The notes beneath the pieces were generated by a model, which was not told where the DNA came from, did no database searches, and saw only the letters and a list, made by a program, of their open reading frames with translations. This document shows, piece by piece, positions 1 to 9,213 of a stretch of 64,000 nucleotides of DNA. The stretch spans positions 1 to 64,000 of the forward strand of contig JAITVD010000002.1 in the NCBI GenBank assembly GCA_031285965.1. Direction: 5' to 3'. Origin of the DNA: Azoarcus sp. (GTDB taxonomy: Bacteria; Pseudomonadota; Gammaproteobacteria; Burkholderiales; Rhodocyclaceae). A program made the translations under genes and the position numbers. Every line of letters starts with the position of its first letter. Position 1 is the first letter of the stretch.

Positions 1-136
1 CCAGGGTTCCGCAAAACCGCAGTCGGGCTTGCGCCCTTTGTGCGGTTTTACTCCACCCACAGTTTGGGCAGGGGTCGTTGCTTCGCAACGCCCTATAACC
101 TGCCCAAACCGTCGCATACAGCCGGAACGTTATATG
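1..136. repeat. Structured intergenic element (two strong hairpins plus terminal arm CGCATACAG...GTTATATG); possible attC-like 3' half
   Basis: Perfect inverted repeats AAAACCGCA(13-21)/TGCGGTTTT(41-49) and GTTTGGGCAGG(62-72)/CCTGCCCAAAC(99-109), with inner CGTTGC(76-81)/GCAACG(85-90). Arm 113-136 is inversely related to 841-861. Confidence 0.5.
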
Positions 137-214
137 ACATGTGGACTAAAATTGGTGGAAGATACTTGAAAAAATTATAAATATAAAATAAAATATAAAC
201 AGGAGAATAAAGGA

Positions 215-817
215 ATGGAAAGTTTTTTTGAAAAATACAAAGTAACATCTACTCTGGTTAATACTATAATTGACAAAGAAACTTTTATAAATGAATATGG
301 AAATAATAATTTTTTGTATAATGTTATAGTAAATTATGGTGGTAATATATATAATAATGGGTTATTAAAAATACATACATTTGATTATGTAAAAAAATGG
401 ACATCTTTATTGGCTGAATATTTTAAAGAAGAAGTTAAACCATTTAATATGTGTTGTTTTGCCTCTAACTGGCAAGGCAATATGTGTTGTATTGATAAAA
501 ACAATAAAAGAATATCATATTTTGATCCGGCAACTTGTGAAATTTTCAGTGCTGATATATCAATAGAACAATTTTTTAATAAAACATTGACGGATGGAGA
601 GTATGATATAATATTTGAAGAATATTTCAATGAAGCGTATAAATATATGAAAATAAAAACATTGAATTATGAAAACAGTGTAGGACATAAACAGTATTTG
701 CATTTGGGTGGAGAAGATGATGTAAGTAATTTTGAAATTACAAACACAGAAGTATTATGGGAATTGCAAATGCAAGTTTGTGAAAAAATAAATAAAATTG
801 GAGATAATGATGGATAA
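215..817 (+). CDS. Tdi1/DUF1851-like T6SS immunity protein (orphan)
   Basis: AT-rich ORF with upstream AGGAG. Layout 'GN.YNNGLLKIH...W...YFDPATCEIF..D.SIEQFF...H.QYLHLGGEDDVSNFEI' resembles DUF1851/Tdi1 proteins. Confidence 0.55.
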   Translation: MESFFEKYKVTSTLVNTIIDKETFINEYGNNNFLYNVIVNYGGNIYNNGLLKIHTFDYVKKWTSLLAEYFKEEVKPFNMCCFASNWQGNMCCIDKNNKRISYFDPATCEIFSADISIEQFFNKTLTDGEYDIIFEEYFNEAYKYMKIKTLNYENSVGHKQYLHLGGEDDVSNFEITNTEVLWELQMQVCEKINKIGDNDG

Positions 818-840
818 AATAATGAAGTACGCCCACACGT

Positions 841-945
841 CATATAACAGGACTGTATGCGTTCCGCCGCCATTCGGGCGCTCCAGGGTTTCGGTCGGCT
901 AGGTCATTTCATTTCCACGCTCCCCTCCACCCACATTTTGCGGTT
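841..945. repeat. Second, partial copy of the cassette-flank element (CATATAAC..CTGTATGCG..CCAGGGTT..CTCCACCCACA)
   Basis: Shares CCAGGGTT and CTCCACCCACA blocks in the same order and similar spacing with 1-61. Its 5' arm is complementary to 113-136. Confidence 0.45.
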
Positions 946-1106
946 GCTGGACTTTGCTCCCCTGTCGCCTCTGGTGGCATCCCCCTCAATTAAAACCCGA
1001 GAGTGGCGGCGCGAAGCGTCAGAGGGAGGACGCAGGAAGAAGCCAAATGCGCACGGGCGGCGCAGCGCCAAAAGAAGGGCGGCCTCAAACGAACCCGAAA
1101 AACGAA

Positions 1107-1739
1107 TCAGCGCGTTTCCAGCCCGAATGGCTCCAGGCGACCGCATCCCGCGCGCACCAGTTCCGGCACGCCTGTCGTCAGGTCGATTACCGTTGTCGCC
1201 TCGGGACGGCACGCGCCGGCCTCAATGACCAAATCCGCCTCTTTCTCCAGCCGCTCGCGGATTTCCCACGCATCCGTGAGCGGCGCGTCGGTTCCCGGCA
1301 GCAGCAAGGTGGAGGAGAGCAGCGGCTCGCCCAGTTCCGCCAGGAGCGCCCCGACCACCGGATGCTCCGGCACGCGGATGCCGATTGTTTTGCGCTTCGG
1401 ATGCAGCACACGGCGCGGCAGCTCGCGTGTGGCTTCCAGAATGAACGTGTAGGGGCCGGGCGTGACCGCCTTCAGCATCCGGTATTGCACATTGTCGACG
1501 CGGGCAAACGTTGCGATTTCCGACAAATCGCGGCACAGCAGGGTGAAATGATGCCGCGCATCCACCCCGCGCAAGCGGCGGATACGGTCGAGCAGCGCCG
1601 CGTCCCCCATGTGTCCGCCCAAGGCATAGGCGGAGTCCGTCGGGAACGCGGCCAGCCCGCCTTCCCGGATGATGTTCGCCGCCTGCCGGATCAGCCTTGG
1701 CTGGGGAGATTCAAGAAAAAGAGAGAAAAACTGCGCCAT
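1107..1739 (-). CDS. L-threonylcarbamoyladenylate synthase family protein (Sua5/YciO/YwlC)
   Basis: 'LIRQAANIIREGGLAAFPTDSAYALG' and overall YrdC-like fold pattern. Confidence 0.85.
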   Translation of the reverse strand: MAQFFSLFLESPQPRLIRQAANIIREGGLAAFPTDSAYALGGHMGDAALLDRIRRLRGVDARHHFTLLCRDLSEIATFARVDNVQYRMLKAVTPGPYTFILEATRELPRRVLHPKRKTIGIRVPEHPVVGALLAELGEPLLSSTLLLPGTDAPLTDAWEIRERLEKEADLVIEAGACRPEATTVIDLTTGVPELVRAGCGRLEPFGLETR

Positions 1740-1748
1740 GTCCTTCTC

Positions 1749-2585
1749 TCAGATCAGGCGATGCCAGACCGGCTCCAGATCGGGCGGCAGCGGATGGCAG
1801 CGCCCAACATCCACCGGGCTTTCGCCTTCTTCGTGGAAATCCGAGCCGACCGACGCCAGCAGGCCGCGCTGCCGAGCCATCGTGGCAAAGCGCCGCGCCT
1901 CTTCCGGGCCATGCGCCCCGGCCACCACTTCCACGCCTTCGCCGCCCGCCGCCATGAAATCATCGAACAGCCTTTCCAGCGCCGAGGCTGAAAGCCGCAG
2001 GCAGTAACGCGCCGGATGCGCCATCACCGCAATGCCGCCCGCGCCCCGTATCCAGCCCACCGCCTCTTCCAAGGCCGCCCAGCGGTGCGGGACGTAGCCG
2101 GGCTTGCCGTGCGCGAGATAATGGTCGAACACCGTGCGCACATTCGGCATCGCCCCGCTCGCTACCAGATGCCGGGCAAAGTGCGCCCGCCCAATCATCG
2201 CCGGATTGCGCGCAAAGCGCCGCGCCCCCGCGAGCGCACCGCCAAGCCCCGCCCGCGCCAGCGCGTCCGCCATGCGCCGCGCCCGCTCCTCGCGCCCCGC
2301 CCGCACCCGCGCAAGCCCTGCCAAAAGCGCCGGATTCTCCGGGTCAACGCCCAGCCCCACCACATGCACGGTCACATCCCGGTACGTCACCGAGGCTTCG
2401 ACCCCCGGCACGAAGCGCACGCCCAGCAAAGCCGCCTCACGCGCCGCTTCCGCCGCGCCGCCCAGTTCATCATGGTCGGTGAGAGCCAGCAGCGTAGCGC
2501 CATTGCCATGCGCCCGACGCACGACAGCCGCCGGTTCGAGGCAACCGTCCGAAACAGTGGAATGGCAATGCAGATCTGCGTTCAT
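1749..2585 (-). CDS. PHP-domain phosphoesterase (RnaAM/TrpH/YciV family)
   Basis: MNADLHCHSTVSDG...LTDHDELGG...HPARY...GSDFHEEG; internal ATG preferred over the ORF start at 2699. Confidence 0.85.
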   Translation of the reverse strand: MNADLHCHSTVSDGCLEPAAVVRRAHGNGATLLALTDHDELGGAAEAAREAALLGVRFVPGVEASVTYRDVTVHVVGLGVDPENPALLAGLARVRAGREERARRMADALARAGLGGALAGARRFARNPAMIGRAHFARHLVASGAMPNVRTVFDHYLAHGKPGYVPHRWAALEEAVGWIRGAGGIAVMAHPARYCLRLSASALERLFDDFMAAGGEGVEVVAGAHGPEEARRFATMARQRGLLASVGSDFHEEGESPVDVGRCHPLPPDLEPVWHRLI

Positions 2586-2713
2586 TGGGCAGATGATAGC
2601 AAAAGGCCTGCGGCGACCCGATGCGGACAGCACAGGCCATTCGCCAGACATTGCAGAATTTCTGTCTTGGTTCAAAATCCGCTCACCGAACCATTCCAAA
2701 AAGGGAGCCTCCC

Positions 2714-4246
2714 ATGACCATCATCCAAGAAGAAGACTTCGTCCTGTCCATCGCCGACGCTTTCCAGTTCATCAGCTATTACCATCCGCTGGACTTCGTT
2801 CAGGCGCTCGGCGAAGCGTGGGCGAACGAAGAAAGCCTCGCCGCCAAAGACGCCATCGCGCAAATTTTGACCAACTCCCGCATGTGCGCGGAAGGGCTGC
2901 GCCCCATCTGCCAAGACACTGGCATCGCCGTCGTCTTTCTCAAGGTGGGCATGGACGTTCAATGGAAAGCCAAGCGGAGCATTCAGGAAATGGTCGACGA
3001 AGGCGTGCGCCGCGCCTACACCGACCCCGACAACAAATTGCGCGCCTCCGTGCTGCGCGACCCGGCGGGCAAGCGCCAGAACAGCCGCGACAACACCCCG
3101 GCGGTTGTCCATTATGAGATTGTCCCCGGCAGCCAAGTGGAAGTCATCTGCGCGGCTAAGGGCGGCGGCTCCGAAAACAAGGCCAAGCTCGCCATGCTCA
3201 ATCCGTCCGACGACATCGTCGATTGGGTGCTCAAAACCGTCCCCACGATGGGCGCGGGCTGGTGTCCGCCAGGCATCCTCGGCATCGGCATCGGCGGCAC
3301 GCCGGAAAAGGCCGTGCTCCTTGCCAAAGAATCCCTGATGGCACCGGTCGACATCCATCTGCTGCGCGAAAAATCCGCAAAAGGCATCACGCTCACGCGC
3401 GCCGAAGAACTGCGGCTCGAACTCATGGAAAAAGTGAACGCGCTCGGCATCGGCGCGCAAGGGCTGGGCGGCCTCACCACCGTGGTCGACGTGAAAGTGC
3501 TCGATTACCCCACGCACGCCGCGTCCAAGCCCGTGGCGATGATTCCCAACTGCGCCGCCACCCGCCACGTCCATTTCCATCTCGACGGCACAGGCCCCGC
3601 CATCCTCGTCCCGCCCAAACTCGACGACTGGCCCAAAATCATCTGGCAGCCCAACGCCGAGTCCGCCGCCCGCGTCAATCTCGACACCCTGACCCAAGAA
3701 GAAGTCGCCGCGTGGAAACCCGGCCAGCCGCTCCTACTGAGCGGCAAGATGCTCACCGGGCGCGACGCGGCGCACAAGCGCATCCAGGACATGCTCGACA
3801 AAGGCGAAAAGCTGCCCGTCGACTTTGCGGGGCGCGTCATTTATTACGTCGGCCCGGTCGACCCCGTGCGCGATGAAGTCGTCGGCCCCGCAGGCCCCAC
3901 CACCGCCACGCGGATGGACAAATTCACCCGCATGATGCTGGAAAAAACCGGCCTCATCGCCATGATTGGCAAATCCGAGCGCGGCCAGGCCGCCATCGAC
4001 GCTATCCGCGACAACCGCTCCGCCTACCTCATGGCCACGGGCGGCGCGGCCTACCTCGTCTCCAAAGCCATCAAGGCCGCCAAAATCGTCGCCTTCGCCG
4101 ACCTCGGCATGGAAGCCATCTACGAATTCACCGTCGAGGACATGCCCGTCACCGTCGCGGTCGATGCCACAGGCATCAGCGTCCACCAAACCGGCCCGAA
4201 AGAATGGCAGGCGAGGATTGGGAAGATTCCTGTGGTCGCCGCCTGA
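2714..4246 (+). CDS. fumA: Fumarate hydratase class I
   Basis: MTIIQEEDFVLSIADAFQFISYYHP...; class I Fe-S fumarase features throughout; start preceded by AGGGAG. Confidence 0.92.
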   Translation: MTIIQEEDFVLSIADAFQFISYYHPLDFVQALGEAWANEESLAAKDAIAQILTNSRMCAEGLRPICQDTGIAVVFLKVGMDVQWKAKRSIQEMVDEGVRRAYTDPDNKLRASVLRDPAGKRQNSRDNTPAVVHYEIVPGSQVEVICAAKGGGSENKAKLAMLNPSDDIVDWVLKTVPTMGAGWCPPGILGIGIGGTPEKAVLLAKESLMAPVDIHLLREKSAKGITLTRAEELRLELMEKVNALGIGAQGLGGLTTVVDVKVLDYPTHAASKPVAMIPNCAATRHVHFHLDGTGPAILVPPKLDDWPKIIWQPNAESAARVNLDTLTQEEVAAWKPGQPLLLSGKMLTGRDAAHKRIQDMLDKGEKLPVDFAGRVIYYVGPVDPVRDEVVGPAGPTTATRMDKFTRMMLEKTGLIAMIGKSERGQAAIDAIRDNRSAYLMATGGAAYLVSKAIKAAKIVAFADLGMEAIYEFTVEDMPVTVAVDATGISVHQTGPKEWQARIGKIPVVAA

Positions 4247-4270
4247 AATCCGCCGAACGTCCCCGCAAAA

Positions 4271-4297
4271 CGCCCCTTCCGCCTGTCGGAAAGGGCG
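4271..4297 (+). terminator. Stem-loop downstream of fumarase
   Basis: CGCCCCTTCCG-CCTGT-CGGAAAGGGCG hairpin; no clear T-tract. Confidence 0.35.
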
Positions 4298-4417
4298 CGG
4301 CGGAGGCCGTTCCTCCAACTCGTCAAAAACAAATGGCTCCGTTCGTTCTCCGTCATGCGTTAGGCACAGATGAGAGCGGGAAGAATTTTGAACAAGCATT
4401 TGACATTGCTGCGCCAA

Positions 4418-5461
4418 TCAAGAAACCCTATCCTTAACAACCTTAGTAACTTCTGTTACAAATTTCTTTGTATCAAGAAAGTAGTTTGGATATATACGCT
4501 TTAGCGATTTAATAGACGAAACAGAAACCAGCACTATTTGACTTTGTTCTTCTTTTGACTTGTTTCTTTCTGCATCTATATATGCTGCGTTTGCAAGTTT
4601 GTACTCTTTTTTCTTAAATCTTCTTATGCCAACTCGTTTAGCCACCGGATCCAAAATAATAAGACAATAGTAATCACTTTTACCCACTTTATTCTCAGTA
4701 ATTTTAATTGCATTAGCATAGCCTATAAATAGGTTAACTATATTATATTTTTCACACAGATTTTTTATTTCTAAGCATAGATCATCATAGGAGTTAGGCG
4801 TTTCAGGGACAAGCGGACACTTCTCCCACAATGCAAATACAGACCCCATAAGAGCAAAAAATCTTTCCCATTCTGGCTTTCCGCGACTGGCTTTTATCTC
4901 TTGCTGCGTAAACACTTCAGCCGCTTCTACAGCGGTAGCCCATACATGCTGAAGCATAGTGCGTATTTGAATTTCAACCTTCAAACCATTATAACCGGAT
5001 TTACTTCCTTCCCCGCGATACCTATATCTAAGATGAATACCTCTGTAACCGCTATTCTTGGGATTTTTAATATAATTTTTTCCTTGCAGTTTTTCATGCT
5101 TCCATCTCGAAGATTCAATTTTCTCCTGTAAACGATAAACTTGTTGAATATCGTTAAGTATTACGCGACAACCGCCAATATCTTGCATTTGCGACAGTTT
5201 CATCTCTTTCTCTTTTTCTAACTTTTTAATTATAGAAGGTAGGCGTTTAATACGCTGCCCCACCTGAGCGCCCTTAAAAATACTTTCAGCACGGCGCTTT
5301 AGAGTTACAAAAATAACTTGTGTAGGATAGGCATGAGCAGCACGCCAGTTATCAACAATATCAATGACATGATTTGATTCTTCTAATTTATCCTGTGAAA
5401 GCAATAGCTTTCCAGAACGATTTACATCTTCTCTAGAATATTCAAGTTTTCCATAAGACAT
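4418..5461 (-). CDS. Stand-alone RelA/SpoT (ppGpp synthetase-like) domain protein
   Basis: RIKRLPSIIKKL, MQDIGGCRVI, GYRGIHLRYRYRG, VEIQIRTMLQHVWATAVE motifs; no HD, TGS or ACT domains; AT-rich. Confidence 0.8.
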   Translation of the reverse strand: MSYGKLEYSREDVNRSGKLLLSQDKLEESNHVIDIVDNWRAAHAYPTQVIFVTLKRRAESIFKGAQVGQRIKRLPSIIKKLEKEKEMKLSQMQDIGGCRVILNDIQQVYRLQEKIESSRWKHEKLQGKNYIKNPKNSGYRGIHLRYRYRGEGSKSGYNGLKVEIQIRTMLQHVWATAVEAAEVFTQQEIKASRGKPEWERFFALMGSVFALWEKCPLVPETPNSYDDLCLEIKNLCEKYNIVNLFIGYANAIKITENKVGKSDYYCLIILDPVAKRVGIRRFKKKEYKLANAAYIDAERNKSKEEQSQIVLVSVSSIKSLKRIYPNYFLDTKKFVTEVTKVVKDRVS

Positions 5462-5530
5462 AAAAACCCCTGTGGAAGAGATATGAACTGATGCTCATCT
5501 TACCCTCTCAAGTCTGCGGTGGGTACACAA

Positions 5531-5555
5531 AGCATAATATTGTTTTTATTATGCT
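5531..5555. promoter_or_regulatory. Perfect 9-bp inverted repeat upstream of the RelA/SpoT-domain gene
   Basis: AGCATAATA-ttgtttt-TATTATGCT. Confidence 0.35.
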
Positions 5556-5701
5556 AGGGAGTATTGTGAGGTCGTGCGCCATAATAGTTCCTCATCGTGT
5601 CCTGTCACATATAAAGGCATTCAGTCTAGCGGCAGGAAAAAACAAACATATTTGTTACACATAATTAAAGCGCAGCGACAAATTTTTCCAGTCAGGTTTT
5701 T

Positions 5702-6307
5702 CTACGTCTCCACCCCCAACCATTCCCCCACGACCCGCTCGCATTCCTCCGTGCCGGTTTTTGTCAGGCTGGAAAACAACTGCGCGGTCAGGCGCTCGCC
5801 GCCACGGTACTGCTTCAGCGCACCGCGCACCTGATTCAGGGCGGTGGCTGCCGCGCCTCGGGAGAGCTTGTCGCTCTTGGTGAGCAAGATGTGGATGGGC
5901 CGCCCGGAAGGCGCGAACCAGCCAATCATCTGCCAATCGAGCGGAGTCAGGGGATGACGGGCGTCCATCATCAGCACAAGCCCGGCCAGATTTTCCCGCG
6001 TGCAGAGATATTCCTCGATCAGCCCTTGCCACTCGCGGCGGATTTTTTCCGGCACGGCAGCGTAGCCGTAGCCGGGCAGATCGACGAGCCTCGCGCCGCA
6101 CTGGAGGCGGAAAAAATTGAGCAATTGGGTGCGCCCCGGCGTTTTGGAAACGTAGGCGAGCCGCGTGTGGTCGGCCAGCGTGTTGATGGCGCTCGACTTG
6201 CCCGCGTTCGAGCGTCCGGCAAAGGCAATCTCCGGGCCATCGGGGAGCGGCAGCGCCGAGGGCTTGGCAATGGAAGTCTCAAATTGGGCATGGCGAAAGA
6301 TAGGCAT
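5702..6307 (-). CDS. engB: Ribosome biogenesis GTP-binding protein YihA/YsxC
   Basis: GRSNAGKSSAINTLA...KTPGRTQLLNFF...DLPGYGYA...LTKSDKL. Confidence 0.93.
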   Translation of the reverse strand: MPIFRHAQFETSIAKPSALPLPDGPEIAFAGRSNAGKSSAINTLADHTRLAYVSKTPGRTQLLNFFRLQCGARLVDLPGYGYAAVPEKIRREWQGLIEEYLCTRENLAGLVLMMDARHPLTPLDWQMIGWFAPSGRPIHILLTKSDKLSRGAAATALNQVRGALKQYRGGERLTAQLFSSLTKTGTEECERVVGEWLGVET

Positions 6308-6405
6308 GGGCGGCAGCGGCGTGGCGGCTGGAAGGTCGTACAAAGGGATTTCGTGTTATAGAATAGCGTGGTTTGAAACATCTTCCATTGTTTTCTGGGG
6401 ACATC

Positions 6406-7086
6406 ATGATTAAGCGCACTTTGCTACTGTCGTTGTTGCTGGCCACTGGCATCGTCAAGGCTCAAGATCAGGCAGCCGCCACAGCCGAAGTTCAAAATCC
6501 AGCAGCCGTAGAAAAATGGGCGCCTCCGGCGCTTTGCGTGACCTGCCACGGAGACAATGGCAATAACTGGGTCAAGAAAGAGGATGGCACTTTCGGCAAA
6601 ACGGATGGCGGAGCCGACTCGCCCAAGCTGGCGGGGCAGCACAGCGACTATCTGATGAAACAGTTCAGCGAATTCAAAAACGGCACTCGCGCAAACGCCA
6701 TCATGGTCGGCATGATTCCTGCACTGCCCGAAAGCGATTACCAAAAGGCCGCCGAATTCTACGCGGCGCAGCCGATTGTGTCCGCTGCCGCCCAGAACAA
6801 GCCTGATTCCGATGCCTTCGCGCTTGGCCAAAAAATCTGGCGCGCCGGCCTTGCTTCCAAGGGTCTGCCCGCCTGCGCCGCCTGTCATGGCCCCGCCGGA
6901 AAGGGCATGTCTGCCCAATACCCGGCGCTTGCCGGACAGTTCCCGGAATATATTGAAGCCCAGCTCAAAACTTTCCGTGACGGCGCGCGCGCCAACGACC
7001 CTTCAAAGATGATGCGCGACATCGCGCTCAAGATGACCGACCCGGAAATCAAAGCCGTGTCGGATTACTCGGCTGGCCTGCGCTAA
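6406..7086 (+). CDS. Diheme cytochrome c4
   Basis: Signal peptide and two CxxCH motifs (CVTCH, CAACH); adjacent to engB and resB. Confidence 0.9.
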   Translation: MIKRTLLLSLLLATGIVKAQDQAAATAEVQNPAAVEKWAPPALCVTCHGDNGNNWVKKEDGTFGKTDGGADSPKLAGQHSDYLMKQFSEFKNGTRANAIMVGMIPALPESDYQKAAEFYAAQPIVSAAAQNKPDSDAFALGQKIWRAGLASKGLPACAACHGPAGKGMSAQYPALAGQFPEYIEAQLKTFRDGARANDPSKMMRDIALKMTDPEIKAVSDYSAGLR

Positions 7087-7111
7087 CACGCGATGCGCCC
7101 CGAATGAAAGC

Positions 7112-7140
7112 GGGGGGAGCTTCGTCTCCCCCCTTTTTTT
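7112..7140 (+). terminator. Rho-independent terminator
   Basis: GGGGGGAG-CTTCGT-CTCCCCCC followed by TTTTTTT. Confidence 0.85.
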
Positions 7141-7164
7141 GTGCGTCATCCCGTCGGAACCATG

Positions 7165-9189
7165 ATGCGACAATCCGCCAAGCGAGCCTCCTTTTTGGAT
7201 GACCTCATTGAACTGCTCAGTTCGATGCGCTTTGCCATCAGCCTGCTCACCCTTTTGGCGATTGCCTCGATTATCGGCACGGTCATCGAGCAGAACCTGC
7301 CGCCAAACGCCTACCTCAACCAGTTCGGTCAGTTCTGGGAACAAGTTTTTTCCCGGCTCTCCCTTTACACGGTCTATAACGCCGGCTGGTTCGTCGCCAT
7401 TCTCGCGTTTCTGGTTCTGTCGACGACGCTTTGCGTCATCCGGCAATTCACGCCGATGCTGCGCGACATCCGCAGTTTCCGCGAGCAGGCGCGCGAGGCG
7501 TCGCTGCGTGGCTTCTCCCACCGCGCAAGCCTTGCGCCCGCTTTGCCGCCGGAGGAGCAGTGCGCCGCCGCCAGCGCGTACCTGAAAAGAGCGGGCTTCC
7601 GTTTCCGTGTCAATGAGCGCGAGGGCGGCACGCTCATCGCCGCCAAACAGGGCGGCCTTGGGCGCGTCGGCTATTTCCTCGCCCACGGCGCCATCGTCCT
7701 GATTTGCCTCGGCGGGCTGCTCGACGGCAACTTGCCGCTCTCCATGCAGATTAGCTTGAGCGGTAAAAAACCCGTGTCCGGCAACATGAGCATTGGCGAC
7801 ATCCCCCCCTCCGGGCGGCTCGCGGCGGGCAACTGGAGCTTTCGCGGCAACATCTACATCCCGGAAGGGCAAGCCGCCAACAACGCCATCCTCAATGTCG
7901 ATGACGGCGTTCTGCTCCAGCCTTTGCCTTTTAGGGTTGAACTGAAGCGTTTCAACATCGAATACTACGAAACTGGAATGCCGAAACGCTACGCCAGCGA
8001 TGTGGTCGTCACTGATAACGAGACTGGTGAGGCATTCGAGCGCACGCTTGAAGTCAACAAGCCTTTTGAGCACCGGGGCATCACCCTCTATCAGGCCGGT
8101 TACGACGATGGCGGCTCCGTCCTGCGCTTCACCGCCCACGGCATGACTTCCGCCGCGCATCCGCCCTTTCCAATCAGCGGCGAAGTCGGCGCGCAAATCC
8201 CGCTCGGCAAAACCGGCCATAGCATCGAAATCACGGGCTTCCGCCCCTTCAACGTCGAAGATGTTTCCCCGCCGCCCGGCTCCGGCACGAACAGCCAGCC
8301 GGAAACCGCCATGCTTGGCAGCGGCGCGCGCGCGGCAAACGGCAAGAACCTGCGCAACCTCGGCCCGCTTTATACCTACAGGCTCCGCGACCCTGCCGGA
8401 CAGGCGCGTGAATATAACAATTACATGCAGCCCGTCCAGATTAGCGGCCATTGGTATCAAATCAGCGGCGTGCGATCCACTCCGGCGGGAGAGATTTCAT
8501 GGCTGCGCATCCCGCTCGATGAGGACAACAGCGTCAACACCTGGTTTGCCATCCACCAGTCCTTTTTCGACCCCGCGCGTCAGGCTGAGCTTGTCAAACG
8601 CTTTACGTCGAGCACTGCCGACAAGGACGAAAAAGCCAGCCTGAAAACCATCGCCGACCATCTTCTCGGCCTTTTTGCCCAAGGCGGAATGGCGCCTATC
8701 AACAAGTTCATTGAAACAAGCGTCCCGAAAGACAAGCACGAGGAAGCTGGCGAGGCGTTCATCCAGGTTCTTCAAAGGCTCATCTGGGACGCTTGGATGA
8801 TGGCGCGTGAGTCCGCCGGAAAAGCCGCGATGGAACCCGACGAAACCAATGCCCCGTTCGTCCGCGACGCTTTCTTCGCGCTTACGGCCAGCCAGCGTTA
8901 CGGCGCGCCGCTCTATCTCAAGCTCGACAGTTTCGAGCAGCGCCAAGCCACCATCCTGCAAGCCACGCGCTCGCCCGGCAAACCCTTGGTCTACCTCGGC
9001 TCGCTACTGCTGACGCTTGGTGTCTTTGCCATGCTCTATATCAGGGAACGCCGCCTGTTCGTGCTGCTCAAACAGGGCGAGGCGCTCGTGGCAATGTCCT
9101 CTGGCCGCAAGAGCGTCGGGCTGGAGGAAATTTTCGCCCGCCACCGCGAAGGCTTGGCAGCCGTCCTCGGCGCACCGCACACCACATAA
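7165..9189 (+). CDS. resB: Cytochrome c biogenesis protein ResB
   Basis: LLSSMRFAISLLTLLAIASIIGTVIEQN; multi-TM; followed by ccsB. Confidence 0.92.
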   Translation: MRQSAKRASFLDDLIELLSSMRFAISLLTLLAIASIIGTVIEQNLPPNAYLNQFGQFWEQVFSRLSLYTVYNAGWFVAILAFLVLSTTLCVIRQFTPMLRDIRSFREQAREASLRGFSHRASLAPALPPEEQCAAASAYLKRAGFRFRVNEREGGTLIAAKQGGLGRVGYFLAHGAIVLICLGGLLDGNLPLSMQISLSGKKPVSGNMSIGDIPPSGRLAAGNWSFRGNIYIPEGQAANNAILNVDDGVLLQPLPFRVELKRFNIEYYETGMPKRYASDVVVTDNETGEAFERTLEVNKPFEHRGITLYQAGYDDGGSVLRFTAHGMTSAAHPPFPISGEVGAQIPLGKTGHSIEITGFRPFNVEDVSPPPGSGTNSQPETAMLGSGARAANGKNLRNLGPLYTYRLRDPAGQAREYNNYMQPVQISGHWYQISGVRSTPAGEISWLRIPLDEDNSVNTWFAIHQSFFDPARQAELVKRFTSSTADKDEKASLKTIADHLLGLFAQGGMAPINKFIETSVPKDKHEEAGEAFIQVLQRLIWDAWMMARESAGKAAMEPDETNAPFVRDAFFALTASQRYGAPLYLKLDSFEQRQATILQATRSPGKPLVYLGSLLLTLGVFAMLYIRERRLFVLLKQGEALVAMSSGRKSVGLEEIFARHREGLAAVLGAPHTT

Positions 9190-9213
9190 TTAATTCCCCC
9201 GGAGACACCTTTC

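Noticed and set aside
857-1991. Plus-strand ORFs 857-1228 and 954-1991
   Set aside because: Overlap the Sua5-family gene antisense and show no coherent protein-like pattern.
4358-4366. GCGTTAGGC, an exact attC R'-type core, near the 3' end of the RelA/SpoT gene
   Set aside because: A 7-bp core is expected by chance in 64 kb, and I could not find a convincing partner arm (only GTTCGGC-like). Left as a coincidence unless attC modelling supports it.
7003-8460. 485-aa minus-strand ORF opposite resB
   Set aside because: Shadow ORF spanning the 7112-7140 terminator.
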